NCBI RefSeq assembly: GCF_002250055.1
Contig: NZ_CP018866.1
Coordinates: forward strand, 2,472,501-2,536,500
DNA length: 64,000 bases
Source of the DNA: Sutcliffiella cohnii
GTDB taxonomy: Bacteria > Bacillota > Bacilli > Bacillales > Bacillaceae_I
Direction: 5' to 3'
In this document: piece by piece, positions 27,459-38,006 of the stretch
How the letters are laid out: each line of letters begins with the position of its first letter
Position numbering within the stretch: the first letter of the stretch is position 1
The notes under the pieces: model-generated
Databases searched by the model: none
What the model was told of the DNA's origin: nothing
What the model saw: only the letters and a program-made list of their open reading frames with translations
Program-made: the position numbers and the translations under genes

Positions 27459-27485
27459 ACAAAAAGCCTGGCATATACCAGACTT
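27459..27485 (-). terminator. Intrinsic terminator of pnp
   Basis: AAGTCTGG and CCAGGCTT pair around TATATG on the minus strand, followed by TTTGTC, 13 bases past the pnp stop. Confidence 0.85.
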
Positions 27486-27497
27486 ATTTGGAAAGTA

Positions 27498-29615
27498 TTA
27501 AGATGGTTGTTCATTTTTTTCTTTTTGTTCTTTTAGAAGTACTTTTCTAGAAAGATTTACTCTACCTTGCTTATCAATTTCCATAACTTTTACTAATACT
27601 TCATCACCGAGTTTTACGATATCTTCCACTTTATTAACTCGTTCTTCTGCTAATTCAGAAATGTGAACTAGTCCATCTTTGCCGCTAAATAATTCGACAA
27701 ACGCACCGAATTTTTCAACACGTTTTACTTTACCTAAATAAATTTCACCGACTTGCACTTCACGAACGATATCTTCAATAATCTTTTTCGCTTTTTGGTT
27801 CATTTCTTCATCAACAGAAGAGATAAATACCATACCATCCTGCTCAATATCTATTTTAACACCGGTTTCTTCGATAATCTTATTAATTTGTTTACCGCTC
27901 GGTCCAATAACATCCCTAATTTTATCAGGGTTAATAGTCATTGTTAAAATTTTCGGTGCATACGTCGATAACTGCTGTCTAGGTGTATCGATTGTTTTTA
28001 ACATTGACTCTAATATTTGCATTCTGCCGATTTTCGCCTGTTGAAGCGCCTCTTCTAAAATCTCTCTAGACAATCCAGCGATTTTAATATCCATTTGAAG
28101 AGCCGTTACACCTTTTGAAGTACCTGCAACTTTAAAGTCCATATCACCTAAATGATCTTCCATACCTTGGATATCAGTAAGAACCGTGTAGTGTTCACCT
28201 TTTTTTACAAGACCCATTGCAATACCGGCAACAGGAGCTTTTATTGGTACACCTGCATCCATCATAGCAAGAGTACTTGCACAAATACTCGCTTGAGATG
28301 TAGAACCGTTCGATTCTAAAACTTCAGAAACTACACGAACAGTATATGGAAAATCCTTTTCAGAAGGTAAAATTGGTTCTAAAGCTCTTTCACCTAACGC
28401 ACCGTGCCCAATTTCACGACGACCTGGTCCACGCATCGGTCCAGTTTCACCAACACTAAATTGTGGGAAATTATAATGATGCATAAAACGTTTCTCTTCT
28501 TCAATTCCTAAACCATCTAAAATTTGCACATCGCCAAGCGCACCTAAAGTACAAATACTTAAAGCTTGTGTTTGTCCACGTGTGAATAGTCCAGAACCAT
28601 GAGTTCTAGGTAAGATTCCCACTTCTGAAGAAAGGGGACGAATTTCATCCTTTTTACGGCCGTCTGGACGCACTTTTTCTTCTGTGATAAGTCTTCTTAC
28701 TTCTTCTTTAACAAGTTTGCTTAATGTTTCTTTTACCTGTTTCACCGTATCTTCATCAGCTTCTTGCTCTTCGAAGTGGGCAAGTACTGCTTGCTTTACT
28801 TCCGTAATTGCATCTTCTCTAGCATGTTTTTCCACCACTTGTACTGCTTTGTTTAAATTAGCTTCAGCCATTTCACGAACTTTTTCTTCAATAGTCGCGT
28901 CTATTTCATATAGAGTAACTTCCATTTTGTCTTTTCCAACGGCTTGTACAATTTCTTCTTGGAAAGCAATAAGTCGTTTAATTTCTTCATGACCATACAT
29001 AATGGCTTCTAACATAACTTCCTCAGGCACTTCATTTGCGCCAGCTTCAACCATGTTAATTGCGTCTTTCGTACCAGCAACAACAAGATGTAAATCACTT
29101 TGTTCTTGCTGGTCAACAGTTGGGTTAATAATAAATTCGTTGTTTATTCTCCCGATCGTTACACCAGCGATTGGCCCATCAAAAGGAATATCAGATACGC
29201 TTAACGCTAATGATGATCCGAACATTGCTGCCATTTCAGAAGAACAATCTTGGTCTACACTTAGTACAATACTAATCACTTGCACTTCATTTCTAAACCC
29301 ATCAGCGAATAATGGTCTGATTGGTCTGTCGATTAAGCGGCTAGCTAATATTGCCTTTTCACTAGGTCGCCCTTCTCTTTTAATGAAGCCTCCAGGTATT
29401 TTACCTACTGCGTAAAGACGCTCCTCATAGTTTACAGTTAACGGAAAGAAATCAAGATTTTTCGGTTCTTTTGATGCAGTTGCAGTACTTAAAACTGCAG
29501 TATCTTCATAACGAACTAACACAGCGCCATTTGCCTGTTTTGCTAATTGACCTAATTCTACCGTAAGGCGTCTTCCAGCCCAATCAATAGAAAAGACTTG
29601 TTTGTCTTGTCCCAT
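27498..29615 (-). CDS. pnp: Polynucleotide phosphorylase
   Basis: A 705-residue 3'-5' exoribonuclease that degrades RNA by phosphorolysis and can add tails. It contains two RNase PH-like cores (about 10-230 and 310-545), with [21 protein letters not shown] and [17 protein letters not shown]. These are followed by a KH domain (about 555-610, [11 protein letters not shown]) and an S1 domain (about 620-690). In B. subtilis it is the main 3' exonuclease and also acts in DNA repair. It has its own terminator and follows rpsO, which also terminates separately. Confidence 0.98.
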   Translation of the reverse strand: MGQDKQVFSIDWAGRRLTVELGQLAKQANGAVLVRYEDTAVLSTATASKEPKNLDFFPLTVNYEERLYAVGKIPGGFIKREGRPSEKAILASRLIDRPIRPLFADGFRNEVQVISIVLSVDQDCSSEMAAMFGSSLALSVSDIPFDGPIAGVTIGRINNEFIINPTVDQQEQSDLHLVVAGTKDAINMVEAGANEVPEEVMLEAIMYGHEEIKRLIAFQEEIVQAVGKDKMEVTLYEIDATIEEKVREMAEANLNKAVQVVEKHAREDAITEVKQAVLAHFEEQEADEDTVKQVKETLSKLVKEEVRRLITEEKVRPDGRKKDEIRPLSSEVGILPRTHGSGLFTRGQTQALSICTLGALGDVQILDGLGIEEEKRFMHHYNFPQFSVGETGPMRGPGRREIGHGALGERALEPILPSEKDFPYTVRVVSEVLESNGSTSQASICASTLAMMDAGVPIKAPVAGIAMGLVKKGEHYTVLTDIQGMEDHLGDMDFKVAGTSKGVTALQMDIKIAGLSREILEEALQQAKIGRMQILESMLKTIDTPRQQLSTYAPKILTMTINPDKIRDVIGPSGKQINKIIEETGVKIDIEQDGMVFISSVDEEMNQKAKKIIEDIVREVQVGEIYLGKVKRVEKFGAFVELFSGKDGLVHISELAEERVNKVEDIVKLGDEVLVKVMEIDKQGRVNLSRKVLLKEQKEKNEQPS

Positions 29616-29794
29616 GTTTTACCCCTCTCTAGCTTATCTTATAAGCTTTTACTCATGTGTTGCCAGTAAAATTCATTATAAGGATTAATAAAAGCAACTT
29701 CATTTGAAAAAGCCTGTATAAATTAATTTCATTATGTATAGTATGAACGAAAGATGTACTTCATATCAATATATATATAACAAAAAAACCTAAC

Positions 29795-29821
29795 AAAAAA
29801 GCGGGAAATATCCCGCTTTTT
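29795..29821 (-). terminator. Intrinsic terminator of rpsO
   Basis: AAAAAGCGGGA and TCCCGCTTTTT form a tight stem followed by TTGTTAGG on the minus strand. It ends five bases beyond the rpsO stop. Confidence 0.9.
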
Positions 29822-29826
29822 ACACA

Positions 29827-30117
<291 letters not shown>

Positions 30118-30209
30118 TTAACCCCAATTACCGAGCATTCGTTGGTGAATCGAGATGCCAAGCAATGGTTTTCGTACGTATAATAGAATACACCTTTATG
30201 AGGTAAAAA

Positions 30210-31160
30210 TCAAGTTAAAGCATTGTTTTTTTGGAAATAATTAATCGCAAACTGCTTATCCGCCTCAATTTGTTGTACTAATTCCTTAAAACTAGGAAAC
30301 TTCTGTTCACTTCTAATATAAAAATGCCAATTTACTCTTACTTGTTCACCGTAAATATTTTCATTAAAATCAAACAAATGCACTTCAATAGAAACTTTCG
30401 TATTATCTGTAAATGTAGGCTTTACACCCACGTTGCAGACGCCATTATACATTACATCGTTTATTTCCATTGTAACAGCATATACCCCAGGCTTTGGAAT
30501 AATATACTCATCCGTTAATTCAATATTTGCAGTTGGAAAACCAATAGTTCGTCCTCTTTTATCTCCATCTACTACCGTGCCTTTGAGTGAGTAAAAGCGA
30601 CCTAATATTTCCTTCACCTTATCTACTTTTCCTAGTTGTAAGTTTTCTCTAATGAGTGAAGAACTAACTTTTTGATTATCTTTTGTTAATTTTTCTATGA
30701 CAGTTTGAGTAAATGCCCCATTTGAAAATTGTGGCATTGTTTCCATTGTTCCTTTTCCAAAGCTACCAAACGAGTAATCAAAACCAGCGACTATATGTTT
30801 TACATTTAACCCTTTAATGTATTGATCAACGAAAGATTGTGGTGATAGCTTTGCTAGTTCCGGAGTGAAGGAGACTACATAAAGAATATCTACTCCTAGA
30901 GTTTGTAAAATTTCCTCTTTCTCTTTCAAAGGAGTTATATAACGAATGTTTTTCATATCGTTTCTTAATACGACAGAAGGGTGAGGGTCAAGTGTTAATA
31001 CTGCACTTTGCATCTCATTTTCTTTTGCGATATTTATAGCTGTATTAATTACCTTTTGATGACCAAGATGAATTCCATCAAAAAAACCTAACGCCATCAC
31101 TGTCGGTTTTAATTGTAATGCATCGATTGAAAGCGGATGTGATAAATAAACTGTTTTCAT
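30210..31160 (-). CDS. ribC: Bifunctional riboflavin kinase/FAD synthetase
   Basis: A 316-residue enzyme making FMN then FAD. The N-terminal adenylyltransferase domain (about 15-185) has GFFDGIHLGHQ with the nucleotidyltransferase HxGH. The C-terminal kinase domain (about 190-310) has RGRTIGFPTANIEL. The gene follows truB after 26 bases and is its operon partner. Called ribC in B. subtilis and ribF elsewhere. Confidence 0.97.
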   Translation of the reverse strand: MKTVYLSHPLSIDALQLKPTVMALGFFDGIHLGHQKVINTAINIAKENEMQSAVLTLDPHPSVVLRNDMKNIRYITPLKEKEEILQTLGVDILYVVSFTPELAKLSPQSFVDQYIKGLNVKHIVAGFDYSFGSFGKGTMETMPQFSNGAFTQTVIEKLTKDNQKVSSSLIRENLQLGKVDKVKEILGRFYSLKGTVVDGDKRGRTIGFPTANIELTDEYIIPKPGVYAVTMEINDVMYNGVCNVGVKPTFTDNTKVSIEVHLFDFNENIYGEQVRVNWHFYIRSEQKFPSFKELVQQIEADKQFAINYFQKNNALT

Positions 31161-31186
31161 GATAAACCCCTTATTTCTGTAAAAAC

Positions 31187-32095
31187 TTATGTATGAAACA
31201 CTTTTCGCGGCTTCATTAGACCTTCCTTAGTTGGATGTTTCATATAAATAGCGAGACATTTCCCTTCATAGTACACAACAAAAAGATCTTCATCTTTCAT
31301 TTCTTCTGGTAGGGGTAAAACTGCCCCATTTTTTACTTTCTCTGCTACTGTATCATTAATTGTTAATGCAGGCAATCCACGTAATGCTTTTTCAATAGGA
31401 ATAAGTGCATCGTGTACATTATCTAATTGTACCATTTCCTCTAATTGTTCAAAAGAAATTGCATCATTTAATGTAAAAATTCCAGATTGGGTTCGGACTA
31501 ACGAAGACATATGCGCTGGAAAACCAAGTTTTTCTCCGATTGTAACTGCTAACGTTCTAATATATGTACCTTTACTACATGTTACACGAATTGTAAACTT
31601 GACGTCATCTCCTATTTCATAAACATTTTGAGCCTCAACAATATCAATATTATGAATAGTAACTTTTCTAGTTGGCCTTTCTATTTCAATTCCTTGCCTT
31701 GCATATTCATATAATTTTTTCCCGTTTATTTTAACTGCTGAATACATTGGAGGGGTTTGATCAATTTCACCTATTAACCTTTTAGTAACAGCCTCTATTT
31801 CCTCTATAGTAATTTTCCGATCAATAACTACGGCATCTACCGTCTCTCCTGTTTGATCTTCCGTTGTAGTTGATCTACCTAACGTTACTTCTGCAACGTA
31901 TGTCTTTTCTTCCGCTGTTAAATATTCCACTATTTTAGTTGCATTTCCGATACAAATTGGCAAAACACCAGTAACTTCTGGATCAAGTGTGCCCGTATGT
32001 CCTACTTTTTTCGTTTTTAGCAGTTTACGTATCTTAAATACACAATCATGTGAAGTATAACCTTTTGGTTTATTTAGTATTAAAACTCCTTCCAA
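31187..32095 (-). CDS. truB: tRNA pseudouridine-55 synthase
   Basis: A protein of about 302 residues that isomerises U55 in the tRNA T-loop. The catalytic aspartate is in KVGHTGTLDPEVTG, preceded by NKPKGYTSHD. The C-terminus has a PUA-like region. The ATG at 32104 directly abuts GAAAGG. The TTG at 32095 is nine bases after it and gives the family-length start MEGVLILNKPKG, so I prefer it. Since rbfA ends in a terminator just upstream, truB-ribC probably has its own promoter or relies on readthrough. Confidence 0.95.
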   Translation of the reverse strand: MEGVLILNKPKGYTSHDCVFKIRKLLKTKKVGHTGTLDPEVTGVLPICIGNATKIVEYLTAEEKTYVAEVTLGRSTTTEDQTGETVDAVVIDRKITIEEIEAVTKRLIGEIDQTPPMYSAVKINGKKLYEYARQGIEIERPTRKVTIHNIDIVEAQNVYEIGDDVKFTIRVTCSKGTYIRTLAVTIGEKLGFPAHMSSLVRTQSGIFTLNDAISFEQLEEMVQLDNVHDALIPIEKALRGLPALTINDTVAEKVKNGAVLPLPEEMKDEDLFVVYYEGKCLAIYMKHPTKEGLMKPRKVFHT

Positions 32096-32145
32096 ATTGT
32101 TCATCCTTTCAAAATAAATTACAAAATTCACACTCAATATAGTAA

Positions 32146-32175
32146 GAAAAAGGATAGACATAAGCCTATCCTTTT
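32146..32175 (-). terminator. Intrinsic terminator of the rimP-rbfA operon
   Basis: AAAAGGATAG and CTATCCTTTT pair perfectly around an 8-base loop and run into TTTTTCTTAC on the minus strand. The rbfA stop is in the stem. Confidence 0.85.
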
Positions 32176-32536
32176 ATTCACCCTTTTCAGAAGGGGATTG
32201 ATTATTAATTTCCTGTAGTAAACTTTCAATTCTGTTGCCGTAATCAACTGATTCATCAAATTCAAAGAATAGTTCAGGAGTTTTACGTAAGCGAATTCGT
32301 TTACCAATTTCACTACGAATAAAACCTTTTGCTTTTGCTAATCCAATTAACGTATCTTGGCGCTTTTCTTCGTCACCTAATACAGAAATAAAAACTTTAG
32401 CTTGTTGCAAGTCTCCTGTAACTTCCACGTCCGTAACAGTAACGAAACCAACACGTGGGTCTTTAATTTTACGACCTATAATATCGGAAAGTTCTTTTTT
32501 CATTTGCTCTCCAACACGATTTGCTCTTAACGTCAC
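32174..32536 (-). CDS. rbfA: Ribosome-binding factor A
   Basis: A 120-residue KH-fold protein needed for 16S rRNA maturation and cold adaptation. Family features are [33 protein letters not shown] and [17 protein letters not shown]. The start is GTG at 32536. It follows ylxP after 14 bases and its stop lies in the operon terminator. Confidence 0.97.
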   Translation of the reverse strand: MTLRANRVGEQMKKELSDIIGRKIKDPRVGFVTVTDVEVTGDLQQAKVFISVLGDEEKRQDTLIGLAKAKGFIRSEIGKRIRLRKTPELFFEFDESVDYGNRIESLLQEINNQSPSEKGE

Positions 32537-32550
32537 CTTTTATCACCTCT

Positions 32551-32829
32551 TTACAGCCAATCAAACGACGTTTCTGCTCGTTCCCATTCAGGGAAAGAAT
32601 CAATGTATTGTAGTACTTTGTTCAACTCTTTATCCAACATTTGCTGGCTAGCAGAAACGGCAACAATAGCAATTTTTGTACGTTGCCATAAATCTTGATA
32701 GTCCATTTCTGCTACGGAAATATTAAAGCGTTGTTTTAGTCGAGTTAATACTCTTTGTAATACTGCCCGTTTATCTTTTAATGATTGTGCATTATAAATA
32801 ATGCACTCACATTCTATATATAAAATCAT
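32551..32829 (-). CDS. ylxP: YlxP, DUF503 family protein
   Basis: A 92-residue protein, [21 protein letters not shown], matching DUF503. Such proteins are conserved between infB and rbfA and are suspected of helping ribosome maturation; function remains inferred. It overlaps the infB stop by four bases (ATGA), which implies translational coupling. Confidence 0.92.
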   Translation of the reverse strand: MILYIECECIIYNAQSLKDKRAVLQRVLTRLKQRFNISVAEMDYQDLWQRTKIAIVAVSASQQMLDKELNKVLQYIDSFPEWERAETSFDWL

Positions 32830-35018
32830 TTTCTTTCAATTTCTTGCATCACATATGCTTCGATTACGTCGCCTTCTTTAATATCATTAAAGTTTTTGAT
32901 CGTAATTCCACACTCGTAACCTTGACTTACTTCTTTCACGTCATCTTTGAAGCGTTTTAAGGCATCTAATTGGCCTTCGAAAATAACGATTCCATCACGA
33001 ATAAGTCGAATCCCACTATCACGAGTAATTTTTCCATCTGTTACGTAAGAGCCAGCAATTGTACCAACTTTAGACACTTTAAAGGTAGTACGTACTTCTA
33101 CTTGACCAATAATTTTTTCTTCAAATTCTGGGTCTAGCATTCCTTGCATAGCAGCTTCAATTTCTTCAATTACTTTGTAAATAATGCGGTGTAGGCGAAT
33201 ATCTACTTTTTCTACGTCTGCCGTACGTTTTGCATTTACGTCAGGACGAACGTTAAATCCGATAACTATTGCGTTAGAAGCAGATGCTAAAATAACATCA
33301 CTCTCTGTAATAGCCCCTACTCCAGTGTGAATAATTTTAACTTTTACACCTTCAACGTCAATTTTGTATAGAGCTGCTGCTAGAGCCTCTGCAGAACCTT
33401 GTACATCAGCTTTAACAATTAAGTTGATTTCTTTCATTTCACCTTGTTTAATATGTTCAAATAAATCATCTAGAGTTACACGAGTTTTTTCTGATCTTTG
33501 TTCTTGTAATTGTTTTTGAGCTCTTGCCTCTCCAACTTGTCGTGCAGATTTTTCATCACTAAATACTAGGAATGTATCTCCTGCAAGTGGTACATCATTT
33601 AATCCAGTTATTTCAACAGGAGTAGATGGTCCTACTTGTTTTACTCGACGTCCTAAATCATTAACCATTGCACGTACTTTACCGAAAGTGTTTCCGACAA
33701 CAATTGGATCTCCAACTTTTAACGTACCAGTTTGAACTAATAAAGTAGCAACAGATCCTCTACCTTTATCTAATTGTGCTTCAATAACAGTTCCATTAGC
33801 TTTTCTATTCGGATTTGCTTTTAATTCTTCTACTTCAGAAACAAGTAGAATCATTTCTAGTAAAGAATCAATACCATCTCCAGTTAATGCAGAAAGTGGT
33901 ACAAATATAGTATCTCCACCCCAGTCCTCAGGTATGAGTCCGTGTTCTGTTAATTCCTGCATTACACGATCTGGGTTTGCAGTTGGTTTATCGATTTTAT
34001 TGACGGCAACAATAATTGGCACTTCCGCAGCTTTTGCATGGTTAATTGCTTCAACTGTTTGTGGCATTACACCATCATCAGCAGCAACTACTAAAATGGT
34101 AATATCCGTTACTTTAGCACCTCGTGCACGCATCGTAGTAAACGCAGCATGCCCTGGAGTATCTAGGAACGTAATTTTTTTCCCTTCAACTGTTACTTGG
34201 TATGCACCAATATGCTGTGTTATTCCGCCAGCTTCTCCTGCTGTAACTTTTGTATTACGAATAGAATCTAATAATGTAGTTTTCCCGTGGTCAACGTGAC
34301 CCATAATCGTTACAACTGGTGGACGTTCTTCTAATTGTTCTTCTGTATCTTCTTCTTCATAGTTGGCTAAATCTGTTACATCAAGTACAATTTCTTCTTC
34401 AACCTCTACACCGTACTCTGAAGCAATTAATTCAATAGCATCCTTTTCCAACTCTTGGTTAATAGTGGCCATAACACCTAACATAAATAATTTCTTAATA
34501 ATTTCAGAAGGTTCTTTATGTAACTTTTTCGCTAATTCTGCAACTGATAAGGATTCAGAAAAAGTTATTTTACTTGGTAATTCTTTCACTTTAGGTTGCT
34601 GTGGAGCTTGTTGTTTTTGTTGTTGTTGATTGTTTCTGTTTTTTTGTTGCTTTTTATTTTTATTACCACGATTTTGATTGTTCTGGTTCTGTTGAGTGTT
34701 ATTGTTTTTCTTTTCAGGCTTTTTGTTATTATTAGAAGCTTGCCCACTGTTACTTGTTTGTTTTTTATTTCCTTCTTTTACTGTAGTTGTAGAAGGACGT
34801 TTCACTTCTTTGTTGTTAGATTCTTTCACTTGATCATTACCTTCTGTTTTATTTGTTTGTTTAGCACTGTATGTTTGTTGCAATTTATTTAGTGAAGCGT
34901 CATCTATCGTTGACATATGGTTAGCAACATCGACATTTAATTCCTTTAATTTTGTAATGACTTCCTTACTTGATATATTATTTTGTTTGGCAAATTCATA
35001 AACTCGAATTTTTGTCAT
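32826..35018 (-). CDS. infB: Translation initiation factor IF-2
   Basis: A 730-residue GTPase that brings initiator tRNA to the 30S subunit. An N-terminal helix-rich domain (about 1-50) is followed by a low-complexity N/Q/K linker (about 50-145) and a second IF2_N segment (about 150-205). The GTPase domain has GHVDHGKTT (about 239), DTPGHAAF and NKIDKP. C-terminal beta-barrel domains follow. It overlaps ylxP and follows rplGA by 19 bases. A start further upstream is unlikely, given the intergenic Shine-Dalgarno GGGGGTGAA. Confidence 0.98.
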   Translation of the reverse strand: MTKIRVYEFAKQNNISSKEVITKLKELNVDVANHMSTIDDASLNKLQQTYSAKQTNKTEGNDQVKESNNKEVKRPSTTTVKEGNKKQTSNSGQASNNNKKPEKKNNNTQQNQNNQNRGNKNKKQQKNRNNQQQQKQQAPQQPKVKELPSKITFSESLSVAELAKKLHKEPSEIIKKLFMLGVMATINQELEKDAIELIASEYGVEVEEEIVLDVTDLANYEEEDTEEQLEERPPVVTIMGHVDHGKTTLLDSIRNTKVTAGEAGGITQHIGAYQVTVEGKKITFLDTPGHAAFTTMRARGAKVTDITILVVAADDGVMPQTVEAINHAKAAEVPIIVAVNKIDKPTANPDRVMQELTEHGLIPEDWGGDTIFVPLSALTGDGIDSLLEMILLVSEVEELKANPNRKANGTVIEAQLDKGRGSVATLLVQTGTLKVGDPIVVGNTFGKVRAMVNDLGRRVKQVGPSTPVEITGLNDVPLAGDTFLVFSDEKSARQVGEARAQKQLQEQRSEKTRVTLDDLFEHIKQGEMKEINLIVKADVQGSAEALAAALYKIDVEGVKVKIIHTGVGAITESDVILASASNAIVIGFNVRPDVNAKRTADVEKVDIRLHRIIYKVIEEIEAAMQGMLDPEFEEKIIGQVEVRTTFKVSKVGTIAGSYVTDGKITRDSGIRLIRDGIVIFEGQLDALKRFKDDVKEVSQGYECGITIKNFNDIKEGDVIEAYVMQEIERK

Positions 35019-35037
35019 ACGTTCACCCCCAGAAAAA

Positions 35038-35340
35038 TTAATCGAGCATTGTTAATAATTTCGTAGCAAATCCTTTATCTACTATCGCTATGACGACCCT
35101 AGCTTCTTTTCCAATAGCTCGACCTAACTCATACCGATCGACGACAACTTTAATCGGTATTTCATAATGCTTACACTTATCTTGTATTTTCTTTGCTGTA
35201 TTTTGGGAAGCATCTCCCGCAAGCAATACAAGTTTCGCTTTTCCACTACGGACTTCTTTTAATACTAACTCTTCACCAGTAACCGTTTTACGTGCTCTTG
35301 TAGCAAGACCAAGCGTGGATAACCAATTATTATTTATCAC
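35038..35340 (-). CDS. rplGA: L7Ae-family ribosomal protein YlxQ
   Basis: A 100-residue L7Ae/L30e/S12e-fold RNA-binding protein of the YlxQ type: [40 protein letters not shown]. Members bind kink-turn RNA. The start is GTG at 35340, overlapping the upstream stop (GTGA). It is part of the nusA-infB operon. Confidence 0.94.
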   Translation of the reverse strand: MINNNWLSTLGLATRARKTVTGEELVLKEVRSGKAKLVLLAGDASQNTAKKIQDKCKHYEIPIKVVVDRYELGRAIGKEARVVIAIVDKGFATKLLTMLD

Positions 35341-35618
35341 AATTGTTGTTTCTCCTTATCCACCAGTTGAATTAATTCATCATATAATGAATCTTCAATC
35401 GCTACATCTAAATGTCGGGATAAAATGTTACGTTTTTTAGCTGATAAAATAATTTCTTTATCTTTAGCTAAATATGCCCCTCGACCAGACTTCTTTCCTG
35501 TCAAATCAATGGAAACCTCACCTTCTTTTGAACGGACAATTCTTACGAGTTCTTTTTTCGGCTTCATTTCTTGACTAACTACACATTTACGCATTGGAAT
35601 TTTTTTGCGATTGTTCAC
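35337..35618 (-). CDS. rnpM: RnpM (YlxR), RNase P modulator
   Basis: A 93-residue basic protein of the YlxR/DUF448 family, with [22 protein letters not shown] and [10 protein letters not shown]. In B. subtilis this protein binds the RNase P RNA and modulates its activity in vitro. It sits between nusA and rplGA and overlaps rplGA by four bases. Confidence 0.94.
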   Translation of the reverse strand: MNNRKKIPMRKCVVSQEMKPKKELVRIVRSKEGEVSIDLTGKKSGRGAYLAKDKEIILSAKKRNILSRHLDVAIEDSLYDELIQLVDKEKQQL

Positions 35619-35652
35619 CTGGTTTCACCTCTTTTCTTACGTTCTCTATTCT

Positions 35653-36759
35653 TTAATCGCGAAAGTCGTCACTTTCTTCATCTTCTTTTTCCGATGAGAG
35701 AGTTAAACTCGGATAAATACCTTGCTCTTCCGCTTCTGACTCACTTTTTATATCAATTTTCCAACTTGTAAGTTTTGCTGCAAGACGGGCATTTTGACCT
35801 CGCTTACCAATCGCAAGTGATAATTGATAGTCTGGAACAACTACAGTTGTTGCCTTTTCTGCCTCATTTACGATTACTTCTAAAACTTTAGAAGGGCTTA
35901 ATGCATTTGCTACAAATTCAACAGGATCACTTGACCAACGAACAATGTCAATTTTTTCTCCCTTAAGTTCGTTAACAATCGTTTGTACACGTTGTCCTTT
36001 AGGACCAACACAAGCTCCTACTGGATCAACTTCAGGATTATGACAATGTACGGAAATTTTCGAACGGTCGCCTGCTTCGCGCGCAACAGACTTTATTTCA
36101 ACTGTCCCATCATAAATTTCCGGTACTTCTAATTCAAATAATCGCTTTAATAAACCTGGATGTGTTCTTGAAACAAAAATTTGAGGACCTTTTGTCGTTT
36201 TTTCCACTTTCGTAATATACACTTTAATACGATCGTGTGGCTTATAACTTTCATTAGGCATTTGTTCACCGACTGGGAGTAATGCTTCAATTTTCCCTAA
36301 ACTAACATAAATAAATTTCGAATCGATTCTCTGAACAATTCCAGTCATTATATCTTCTTCTCGGTCGATATACTCTGAATAGATAACACCTCGCTCAGCC
36401 TCTCTTACTCGTTGAGTTACAACTTGTTTTGCTGTTTGAGCAGCGATTCTACCAAAGTCTTTAGGTGTAACTTCCATTTCAAGTACATCATTCTCTTGAT
36501 AATTCGGATTAATTTGACGTGCTTCTGCTACAGAAATTTCTAGTCGCGGATCGAACACTTCCTCCACAACTTCTTTTCTAGCAAATACACGGAAAGTCCC
36601 TGTTTCCATATTTAAATCTACACGAACGTTCTGTGCTTGATTAAAGTTTCTTTTATAAGCGGAAATCAGTGCAGCTTCAATCGCTTCAATAATAACATCT
36701 TCACTAATACCTTTTTCCTTTACCATTAAGGATAGGGCATCTAATAATTCACTGCTCAT
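35653..36759 (-). CDS. nusA: Transcription termination/antitermination factor NusA
   Basis: A 368-residue RNA polymerase-binding factor. It has the N-terminal polymerase-binding domain (about 1-125), an S1 domain (about 135-200), then two KH domains (about 205-345) with VGACVGPKGQRVQTIV and AIGKRGQNARLAA. The acidic C-terminal repeats of proteobacterial NusA are absent, as is normal for Bacillus. It lies 75 bases after rimP in the same operon. Confidence 0.98.
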   Translation of the reverse strand: MSSELLDALSLMVKEKGISEDVIIEAIEAALISAYKRNFNQAQNVRVDLNMETGTFRVFARKEVVEEVFDPRLEISVAEARQINPNYQENDVLEMEVTPKDFGRIAAQTAKQVVTQRVREAERGVIYSEYIDREEDIMTGIVQRIDSKFIYVSLGKIEALLPVGEQMPNESYKPHDRIKVYITKVEKTTKGPQIFVSRTHPGLLKRLFELEVPEIYDGTVEIKSVAREAGDRSKISVHCHNPEVDPVGACVGPKGQRVQTIVNELKGEKIDIVRWSSDPVEFVANALSPSKVLEVIVNEAEKATTVVVPDYQLSLAIGKRGQNARLAAKLTSWKIDIKSESEAEEQGIYPSLTLSSEKEDEESDDFRD

Positions 36760-36834
36760 CTAACAACAGTCCCCCTTAATACAAATGTCTTTTCATTACA
36801 TCCAAAACAAAGTTTAATATTTTTTCTAGTTTAA

Positions 36835-37308
36835 CTAACTAAAGCTAATTGCTAATCGTGCTTTTGCTACCTTTTCATATGGAATAGAAACTTCTTTTTT
36901 CTTAGTCTTAATAGTTACTTGTATAACAAGTGTTTCATTGTCAAAGGATATTAAAGTTCCTTCAAAGGTTTTTGTTCCTTCAATCGGTTCATACGTTTTT
37001 ACATTAATATTTTTCCCTATAGCACGCGCGATATCTTCCTTCTTCTTTAAAGGTCGTTCTGCACCAGGAGAGGAAACTTCTAAAAAATAATTATGTGGTA
37101 TTGGATCTAAGTCGTCTAGTTTTTCGCTTAACTTTTCACTAACAACCCCACAATCTTCAATATCGATTCCACCATCTTTATCAACGTAAACACGTAGAAA
37201 CCATGAAGATCCTTCTTTTAAATATTCAATATCGACTAGTTCTAAATTCATTTCAAGGACAATTGGTTCCATTAATTGTTGAACGGTTTCTGTTACTTTT
37301 TCACTCAT
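36835..37308 (-). CDS. rimP: Ribosome maturation factor RimP
   Basis: A 157-residue factor for 30S assembly, [17 protein letters not shown], with [15 protein letters not shown] block [11 protein letters not shown]. The ATG at 37308 has AGGAGGATAAC upstream; the frame reaching 37356 has no ribosome-binding site. It is first in the operon that runs to rbfA and is preceded by a good promoter and a two-hairpin leader. Confidence 0.97.
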   Translation of the reverse strand: MSEKVTETVQQLMEPIVLEMNLELVDIEYLKEGSSWFLRVYVDKDGGIDIEDCGVVSEKLSEKLDDLDPIPHNYFLEVSSPGAERPLKKKEDIARAIGKNINVKTYEPIEGTKTFEGTLISFDNETLVIQVTIKTKKKEVSIPYEKVAKARLAISFS

Positions 37309-37412
37309 TGTTATCCTCCTTTCCCAAAATGGGAAACGCGTAGTATGAATTTTCATGTGTAAGGAGAAGATGTACTTTACTTTTTCCTTCTCTTTTTATT
37401 TCCTATTTTTCG

Positions 37413-37440
37413 AATAAAATCCCCCGCTAATAGCAGGGGA
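37413..37440 (-). terminator. Terminator-like hairpin in the rimP leader
   Basis: The minus strand pairs TCCCC(T)GCT with AGC(G)GGGGA around a 3-base loop and is followed by TTTTATT. It lies about 105 bases upstream of rimP and downstream of the rimP promoter, so it may be an attenuator. Confidence 0.6.
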
Positions 37441-37521
37441 ACGAATGCATTACTCATTACCAACAGTTATGTACGAAGAGAAAACAAGCATTTGCTAAAA
37501 GAAGAAGGGTAAATAATAACG

Positions 37522-37545
37522 AAAGAGTGGGTTTCCCCACTCTTT
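37522..37545 (-). other. Perfect 10-base hairpin early in the rimP leader
   Basis: AAAGAGTGGG and CCCACTCTTT pair with a 4-base loop. It would start about 25 bases into the transcript from the promoter at 37578-37606. It is not followed by a strong U-run. Confidence 0.7.
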
Positions 37546-37577
37546 GCTAACGTCTTATATATAGCATTTCCAATAAA

Positions 37578-37606
37578 AATATAACATATCCACTAATAAT
37601 ATGCAA
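37578..37606 (-). promoter_or_regulatory. rimP operon promoter
   Basis: The minus strand has -35 TTGCAT (37606-37601), a 17-base spacer, and an extended -10, TGTTATATT, with TATATT at 37583-37578. It is 270 bases upstream of rimP. Confidence 0.7.
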
Positions 37607-37630
37607 ACTTCAAACAATTTTTTGGTAGAA

Positions 37631-37652
37631 AAACTTGACAATGATCAAGTTT
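37631..37652 (-). terminator. Possible weak terminator or operator upstream of rimP
   Basis: A perfect 8-base inverted repeat, AAACTTGA and TCAAGTTT, with a 6-base loop. On the minus strand it runs into TTTTTC. It is either a weak polC terminator or a regulatory palindrome 25 bases upstream of the rimP -35. Confidence 0.4.
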
Positions 37653-37724
37653 GATACCATTAATTCTTTCTTCTAACTACAACGTGACATAGACTAGTTA
37701 AATCGTATATTTTCAGTCGACTCT

Positions 37725-37905
37725 GAAAAAAATGAGTTGGTGGTTTGAAGTTTGTCCGTTTCACTTCGCTGCAGACACTTGCTTTCCGCGGGGAGGGAGT
37801 CGAGCCTCCTCGGCTTCGCCTGTGGGGTCTCAACCTTCCCTCTACTTCCCGCTGGAGTCAAGTGTCTTCCGCTTCGTTCCACTCTCGGTTCTAAATCTGG
37901 CAGAA
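37725..37905. repeat. Large palindromic GC-rich repeat between polC and rimP
   Basis: Its ends are inverted: CAGACACTTG and CAAGTGTCTT flank an interior with CCGCGGGGAGGGAGTCGAGC, GAGCCTCCTCGGC and TTCCCGCTGGAGTC. Outer flanks CACTTCGCT and AGCGGAAG/GGAACGAAGCG are also related. GC content and lack of coding signal mark it as a mobile-type repeat. It differs from units X and Y. I recall similar repeats in Bacillaceae but have not searched. Confidence 0.75.
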
Positions 37906-38006
37906 AAAACCTTAATACTGTTCAAAAATGACATCCCTATTTTTCATTCTCTAAGGTGCTAAATTTAACCTGCATGGAGATCCATCTTGAAAATTAGAAT
38001 TGTATC

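Noticed and set aside
37694..37962. Open frames on both strands between polC and rimP
   Set aside because: Both are carried by the palindromic repeat at 37725-37905.
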